64,000 nt of DNA from Bartonella kosoyi. GTDB lineage: Bacteria > Pseudomonadota > Alphaproteobacteria > Rhizobiales > Rhizobiaceae. This document shows positions 28,756 to 37,700 of the stretch, piece by piece. Every line of letters begins with the position of its first letter. Within the stretch, counting starts at the first letter, position 1. Below the pieces are notes generated by a model. It was given only the letters and a program-made list of their open reading frames with translations. It ran no database searches and had not been told where the DNA came from. The stretch lies in assembly GCF_003606325.2 (NCBI RefSeq), contig NZ_CP031843.2, forward strand, positions 496,001 to 560,000, in the 5' to 3' direction. Made by a program: the position numbers and the translations under genes.

Positions 28756-31700
28756 ATGAAAAAATTATATGCCACACAAAGAGCGAGTCATTTCAAAGTT
28801 TCTCGTTTTTCTTTTGTTAAAGCACTTTCATTAGCCGCAGCAGCTACATTTTTATCAAATAGTTCACCTGTTTATGCGAAAAGTTTTGATATAATAGAAC
28901 AAGTCCTTCAAAGTATAGAGAAAGCAACAGCAGTTTATTCTCAAGGTAAGGATAAAACGATTGTTTCTGCTTATGATAGTCGTAGCAATTCTCATGGTTC
29001 TCATTTATCCAAGGCAAATAATCTCACGGCGCTGAATACAGTAAAAGCAGAAAAAGTGAATGTTTCGGTAGCAGAGAGTACAAATCTAACGGAAAAAACA
29101 TTAGATTCCGAGGAGCAATATAAGAAATCTCTTATCAGTTCACAGCCTTTTGTAGATAATAATAAAGATACAGAGGTCATTGATGTATCTGATTTTTCGC
29201 GAAATAATTTAATCACGAGAATGCCGCGTAATGCGGGATTGCCACGCAACACAGATGGAACAAGTGTTGTGGTTGGTAATGGGACAATTCCCCATATAAA
29301 TGGTGTAGATACTGATGTTGTTGCTGTTGGTATAGATGTAAAAGTAAAATCTGTGGACTCTGTTGCAGTTGGTTATGGTTCGGAGACAGAAAAAGAATTT
29401 TCTGTTGCGGTTGGCCATTTGGCTCATAGTGTAGGTAAAGGCAGTATTGCAATAGGTGGCGAAGGTAGGATAATTGGCAAGCCACTTCCTCCGGGGGCGC
29501 GTACAATAGCAGGTGGTGAAGAATCTATTGCTATTGGACGTCGTGCTAAGACGAATAATATGGCATCTATAGCTGTAGGTTCTAATACACAAGTGAATGG
29601 AAATTACGCTATAGCTTTTGGTCCTCAGGCACAGGTGGCAAGAGAAGACGGCATAGCCATAGGCCATATGGCACATGCTTTGGGGAAAAGCAGTACTGCA
29701 ATCGGTTCCGAATATAATGCAAGTGGCAAGGAAGATTATACAACCGCCAAGGGTGATTATTCAACAGCTGTAGGTGCTATTTCTAAAGCTTTTGGGTATG
29801 GTTCAACGGCAGTTGGTCATCGTGCCTATGCAACAGAAAAAGACGCAGTTTCTATAGGGTTTTATTCGAGAGCAAATACAGATCATGCTATTGCTTTAGG
29901 TGCTGATTCTATAGCAAATGTTGCTGCTGGTGTTGCGGGTTATGCTCCTTCTTTGAAAGGGCAAGCAACAAGTACTCATTTTACATGGAAAAGTACTTAT
30001 GGTGCCGTGAGTGTTGGTGATATTACTAATGGCAAAACACGACAAATTGGAGGAGTCGCGGCGGGTAGTGCGAATACTGATGCAGTGAATGTTGCGCAGC
30101 TAAAGTCATTACAAACCTATGTAGACAAAGGTTGGAAACTATCTGTTGACGGTAAAAATGCTAAGGTTGTGGGAATAGATGATACGGTAGATTTTGCAGC
30201 TGGAAGTAAAAATTTTGAAATTACCAAAGGTGAGGGCGACAATAAGGTAAAATTTGATCTCGCGAAGGATATTACACTTAATAAGATAACACTAGGATCT
30301 AATACTCTAGATGCAACAGGTTTCAAAATTGCGAATGGTCCGCAAATAACGACTGATGGTATTAATGCCGGAGAAAAAATAATCACAGCTGTTGCAGATG
30401 GAAAAATTTCTCCAAGTTCAAAAGATGTAATCAATGGCTCCCAGCTTTACACTCTTGCTAATTCGATTGCTGCGACTCTTGGTAGTAATAATGTATATAT
30501 CAATGAAAATGGGATTTTTATAAGCGGCGCTTACTCTTCTAATGGTGTTGACGCTGATGGAAATATAACCAAAGATAACTATCAAACTGTTGCGTCTGCA
30601 CTTGAAGGAATTGGTCAAAGCTTTGAAAATGTTCTCAACCATTTTGATAAAAAAGTAGCAGATGTCGTCAAAACGGCTCAGGACGATTCCTTGTTATGGA
30701 GTGATGATGCCGAAGCTTTTGTAGCTAAGCATAAAAAGGCAGGAGATGAAGAAGGTAAAGCAAAAACTGCAAGCAAGATCACCTTTCTCTCACAAGGTGA
30801 TATTAACGCTACCTCTACCGATGCAATCAATGGCTCCCAGCTTTATACTTTAGGTGACAATGTTGCGAAGTCTTTCGGTGGCGGTGCTGGATATAAAGAT
30901 GGCAAATGGAGTGCGCCAACTTTTACAGTGAAAACTGTTAACGGAAAGGGTGAGGAAGAAGAGAAGACTTATAAGAATGTCGCAGCTGCTTTTGAAGGTG
31001 TTGGTACTTCTTTTACAAACGTTCAGAATAAATTTACCAAGGAGATTACCAATCAGATTAATAATGCGATTACCAATGTACAAGGTGATAGCCTTATTAA
31101 GAAAGATAAAGAAACAAATCTCATCACGATTGGTAAAGAAGTATCAGGCAATGAAATCAATATTACCAATAGAGAGGACAAGGCACGAATCCTTTCTGGT
31201 GTAAAAGCTGGTACTAAAAGCACCGACGCTGTAAATTTTGCACAGCTAAAAGAATTGGCCAAAGGATGGAAAATTAATACGGCTAGCCGTGATTTTAAAG
31301 ATGCTATAGCTGATGGGAAATCTTCAGTTGCTATAGGCTCTGGGGCATCTACATCTGCATCTGCTCCTAACACTATAGCTTTGGGGGTGAACTCGCAAGC
31401 AAAAGTGAATGGAGGAATTGCTATAGGAGCGTATTCTGTAGCGGATATTAGTGGTGCTAAAGGTGGTTATGACCCTTTTTCAGATAGTACAACAGATACA
31501 ATAAGTTATGAATGGAAAAGTACATTAGGTGCCGTTAGTTTTGGTGATAATTCTATAATGCAATCGCGGCAAATTACAGGAATAGCAGCGGGTAGTGAAG
31601 ATACCGATGCGGTGAATGTTGCACAGTTGAAGTACTTGAGAAAATATGTGGATCAAGGCTGGAAACTGTCTGTTGACGGTAAAAATGCTAAAGCTGTAGG

Positions 31701-34700
31701 GATAGATGATGCAGTAGATTTTGCAGCTGGAAGTAAAAATTTCGAAATCACAAAAGGTGAGGGTGACAATAAGGTAAAATTTGATCTCGCAAAGAACATT
31801 ACACTGGGTAGCGTAACAACTGGTACGAATACTTTAGATACAACGGGCTTGAAAATTACGGACGGTCCTCAAATAACGACTGATGGTATTCATGCTGGTG
31901 GTAAAAAGATCACAGGAGTATTAGAGGCTACTAACGAGACCGATGCAGTGAATTTTGGACAATTAAATAAAACCAAGCAAGAAGTCCAAGAACAAATACA
32001 AAAACAGGTTCAAGAAGTCGAAAAGCAAGTGGCGGCCAATAGTTTTGTAAAACAAGATTCTGTAACGAAACATATTACCATTGGTAAAGAAGTAGTAGGC
32101 GATGAAATTAATATTGCCAACAACATGGATGAGGCACGTACCCTTTCAGGTGTTAAGGCAGCAGTCAATGATAATGAAGCAGTTAATAAAAAACAACTCG
32201 AAGACAGTTTGAAAGGTCTTTCTAAGGATCTTCAGTCAGATGATTCTGCAGTTGTGCATTATGATAAACAAGAAGATGGCACCATTAATTATGCGAGTGT
32301 AACTTTTGGTGGTAAAGAGAAGACCCTCACAGCGCTTCACAATATTGCTGATGGTGCGATTTCTTCAGAATCCCATGATGCAATCAATGGTGGTCAGATT
32401 AACAAAATCGGCGAAGATATAGCGAAATCCTTGGGTGGAAATGCAGCTTTTAATAATGGAGCCTTTACAGGTCCAACTTATAAATTATCTTACGTTGCTA
32501 CAGATGGAAAAGTAACCAAGAGCTCTTATCAAGGTGTTGGAACGGCTTTTGCAGGACTTGATACAAATATCAAGAATGTGAATCAACGTATTAAAGAAGT
32601 ATCAGAAGGCGTTGCACAGGATTCTTTATCATGGAGCAAGGATGTCAATGCCTTTAGTGCGCAACATGGCGAAGAAGAAAAAACCAATAGCAAAATTAAA
32701 TTCCTTGCTACCGGAGATATTACGAAAGACTCGACGGAAGCTATTAATGGTTCGCAGCTTTTCGAGACAAATAATAAGGTTGCTACTTACTTAGGTGGTG
32801 GAGCTGAGTATAAGGATGGAAACTGGACAGCTCCAAGCTTTACGCTGCAAACTTTCAGTGAAGATGGTAAGAAAGTTGAAAACAAGACATATAATGATGT
32901 TGGTTCAGCCTTTGCAGGGATTGATGCAAATTTCACAAATGTAAACAATCATCTGACGAACATTGTTGAAGACTTTAATAAAAAAGTAGACAACATTAAC
33001 AAAGAAGTTAAAGGCGATGCTTTGCTATGGAGCAATGAAGATAATGCTTTTGTCGCTCAGCATGAAAAAGAAGGTCAAAAAACGAATAGTAAAGTTAAAT
33101 TTCTTGCTGCTGGAGAAATTTCTGCAGCTTCAACAGAAGCTATTAATGGTTCACAGCTTTTCGAAACAAATAATAAGGTTGCTGCTTACTTAGGCGGTGG
33201 AGCTGGTTATAAAGATGGCAGTTGGATCGATCCAACTTTTACAGTTAAAACTGTAACTAATGATGGCAAGGAAGAAAATAAGGCTTATAAAAATGTAGAG
33301 GAAGCTTTTGAAGGCGTTGGTACTTCTATCACGAATGTTCAAAACAAAATTACCAACGATATAACGAATAAATTCAACGATTTTACTCAAAACATAACGA
33401 ATATTACGCAACAAGTTCAAGGCGATGCCTTATTATGGAGCAAAGAAGCTAATGCTTTTGTTGCTGATCATGGCAAAGATGATGAAAAGAAAAATAGTAA
33501 GCTTACACATCTTTTAGATGGAACTATTTCAAAAGATTCAACGGATGCCATAACGGGCAAACAACTCTATTCGATGAACGAAAAGTTTGCGACCTATTTT
33601 GGTGGTGGCGCCGGCTATGATACAGAAGGCAACTGGAAAGCGCCTACCTTTAAAGTCAAAACAGTTAAAAAGGATAGTAATGAAGTTGAAGAAATTGCCT
33701 ATGATAATGTAGCGGATGCATTTGCAGGTATTAGCACTTCTATTACAGATGTTCATAATGAGGTGAATAACCAAATCACCAGTATTATTAGTGATAGTCT
33801 TGTCAAGCAGGATGAGACAGGTCTTATCAAGATAGGTGCAGAAAAAGAGGGTGGTGCAATCAATATTGCCAACAAAGATAAAGCAGATCGCACTCTTTCA
33901 GGTGTTAAGGCAGCAGTCAATGATAATGAAGCTGTTAACAAAGCTCAGCTTGATACAAACATCAATGAAGTAAATAATAATCTAACGAACAAGTTTAACG
34001 AACTGACTGAAAACATAACAAATGTTACACAACACGTTCAAGGTGATGCTTTATTGTGGAGCAATACTGACAAAGCCTTTAGTGCACAGCATGGCGAAGG
34101 TGATGAAAAGGCAGATCGCAAAATTACACACCTTAAGGCTGGAGACGTGACTGTGGATTCCACGGATGCGGTTAATGGTTCTCAGCTTTATTCCTTACAG
34201 GATCAGTTTGCAAAATATTTTGGCGGTGGAGCAGGCTATGATGAGAAAGGCAAGTGGAGTTCTCCTGTCTTTAAGGTTAAGAAGTTCGATGATAGTGGCA
34301 AAGCAACAGAGCAAGAATATAAAACTGTAGCTGACGCCTTTGAAGGTGTAAATCAATCATTCACGAATATTCATAATGAGGTGGATGAGAAAATTAACCA
34401 AGTTGTAGGGGACAGCCTAGTTAAGCAAGATGAGAAGACACATGTCATATCGGTTGGTGGTGAAACGAATGGTACTCAAGTAAGTTTTGCCAATACTGAT
34501 GGTACAGAACGGGTTCTTTCTGGAGTTAAAGAAGGAGATCTTTCATCCAAATCAAAAGAAGCGGTAAATGGTTCACAGCTTTATTCTATGAGCAATACGT
34601 TAGCGAGCTATTTAGGTGGAGGAGCAGGTTATGATGAGAAAGGCAAATGGAGTGCTCCTGTCTTTAAGGTTAAGAAATTCGATGATAGTGGCAAAGCAAC

Positions 34701-37700
34701 AGAGCAAGAATATAAAACTGTAGCTGACGCCTTTGAAGGTGTGAATCAATCATTCACGAATATTCATAATGAGGTGGATGAGAAAATTAACCAAGTTGTA
34801 GGGGAGAGCCTTGTTAAACAAAATGAAAAGACACATGTCATATCAGTTGGTGGTGAAACGAACGGTACACAAGTAAGTTTTGCCAACAGTGATGGTATAG
34901 AGCGTGTCCTTTCTGGAGTTAAAGGAGGTGATCTTTCAGCCAAATCAACAGAAGCGGTAAATGGTTCTCAGCTTTATGCTTTGGGTAGCAGTGTTGCACA
35001 GTACTTTGGTGGTGGCGCTGGTTATGATAAGGAAGGCAATTTGAAAGCACCAAGCTTTAAGGTTAAAACAGTTAAGGATAATGGTGAATCTGAAGAACAA
35101 GAGTATAAGAATGTAGCAGAAGCTTTAACTGGCGTCGGTAGTTCTTTCACAAATATAAAAAATGAAATAACCAACCAGATTAATCATCTTCAATCAGATG
35201 ATTCAGCGGTTGTTCATTATGATAAAAAAGAAAAAGATGAAATTGATTATACGAGTGTAACTTTAGGTAAGGGTAAGAATTCTACCGCTGTTGGTCTTCA
35301 TAATGTTGCAGATGGTCAGATTGCCAATGGTTCCCATGATGCAATCACGGGCGGTCAGATCAATACCATTGGTGAGAGTATTGCTAAGTTTTTAGGAGGT
35401 GAAGCATCCTTTAAAGAAGGCGGTCTTACACAGCCAACCTATAAATTATCTGATGTTTCTACAGAAGGTAAGGTAACGGATAAGACGTTTACTGATGTAG
35501 GTTCTGCGTTTACTGGTCTTGATAAGAATATCAAGAATGTGAATGATCGAATTAAGGAAGTCTCAGAGGGAGTTGCGCAGGATTCGTTGTTATGGAGCAA
35601 TGATCATAATGCGTTTGTAGCAACGCATGGAGAGAAAAAAGCAAACAGCAGGATTACGTCTCTTGCGGATGGTAATATTGCGTCTGGCTCTACGGATGCT
35701 ATTACGGGTAACCAACTCTATTCTCTGAACAGTATGATTTCGACCTATTTAGGTGGAGGTACGAAATATGAGAATGGAGTATGGACGGCACCAGACTTCA
35801 AAGTTAAGCAGTTCAATAAGGATGGTCATCCTGAAGAACAGATCTATCACAATGTTGCGGATGCGTTTGCAGGTGTTAGCACTTCTATTACAGATGTTCA
35901 TAATGAGGTAAACAATCAGATTAGCCAAGTTGTTAGTGATAGCCTTGTTAAGCAAGCAAAAGAAACAGATCCGATTACCATAGGTAAAGAAGTCGCCGGC
36001 ACTGAAGTTAATATTGCCAACAAGGATAGAGAGGATCGTACACTTTCTGGTATTAAGGCAGCAGAGAAAGATAATGAAGCAGTTAATAAAGCGCAACTTG
36101 ATCAAAGTTTGGAGAAACTTTCTCACAGTCTTCAATCAGATGATTCAGCGGTTGTTCTTTACGATAAGAAGGAAAATGGTGAGACAGATTATACAAATGT
36201 AACGCTTGGAAAAGGTCAAAAAGCAGCCCCTGTTGCATTGCATAATGTTGCAGACGGTCAAATTGCTGACAAATCCCATGATGCGGTTACAGGCGGTCAG
36301 ATTAACACGATCTCTCAAGATGTTGCTAAGTTTTTAGGTGGAGATACAAGTTTTGAGAAAGGTGTCTTTACAGGACCAAGCTATAAATTATCGAGTGTTG
36401 ATACACATGGTCAGGTAAAATCGACAGAGTTTAAAGATGTAGGTTCAGCATTTGCAGGTCTTGATACGAATATCAAGAATGTGAATGATCGAATTAAGGA
36501 AGTCTCAGAGGGAGTTGCCCAAGATTCTTTATCATGGAGCCAAGATGACAATGCCTTTAGTGCGCAACATGGAGAAGGCAAAGACAGAACAGCAAGCAAG
36601 ATTACCCACATTTTGGATGGTAATGTTACTAAGGGCTCTACGGATGCGGTTAATGGTTCCCAACTTTATTCGATGAACAATACATTGGCGAGCTATTTGG
36701 GTGGTGGAGCTGAATACAAAGAAGGCAGCTGGGTAGCTCCAAGCTTCACAGTTAATACAGTGAATACTGCTGGCGATAAGGTTGAAGAGAAGAGCTATGA
36801 TAGTGTTGCAGCAGCTTTTGAAGGAGTAGGAAGTTCTTTCACGAATCTTCATAATGAAGTGACGAATGCCGTTACGGATATTAACAATCATATTAACAAT
36901 GTTGTGAGTGATAGTCTTGTTAAGCAGGATGCTGAGAGCAAGGTGATCAAGATCGGTGCGGAAAAAGGTGGTACCAGCATTAACATTGCCAACAGTGGTG
37001 ATGCCGCTCGGACCCTTACGGGCGTGAAAGCCGGATCGCTTACAGAAGCATCAACCGATGCCGTGAATGGCTCTCAGCTTTATTCGATGAATAATACGTT
37101 AGCGGGCTATTTAGGTGGTGGAGCTGAATATAAAGAAGGCAAATGGGCAGCTCCAAGCTTCAAGGTTCATACAGTAAGTTCTGATGGTAGCAAGGTTGAA
37201 GAGCAGAGCTATAACACAGTAGCGGAAGCGTTTGCTGGAGTAGGAAGTTCTTTCACGAATATTCATAAAGAGCTTAAGAATGAGATTAACCAAGTTGTAG
37301 GAGACAGTCTTGTTAAGCAAGATGAGCAGACCCATGTTATTGCAGTTGGAGGTGAAAAGAGCGGAACTGAAGTTACGTTTGCGAATACTGATGGAGCGTC
37401 ACGGAGCCTCACAGGTGTAAAAGCAGGAGCGCTCACCGAAACATCGACAGACGCAGTCAATGGTAGTCAGCTTTTTGCGACCAATCAGAATGTTACGACA
37501 GTAAGGAATGATCTTAAAACAGTTTCTGAGAATACTTCGAAGTACTTAGGAGGTGGAGCCGATGTATTAAAAGGTGTTGCACCGACTTATACGGTTCAGG
37601 ATAAGAGTTATCAGAGTGTAGCGGAAGCATTTAGTGGTGTTGATCGTTCATTCACACAGCTTCATGAAGAGATTTCAAAGAATACGAATGAGGTTAGTGA

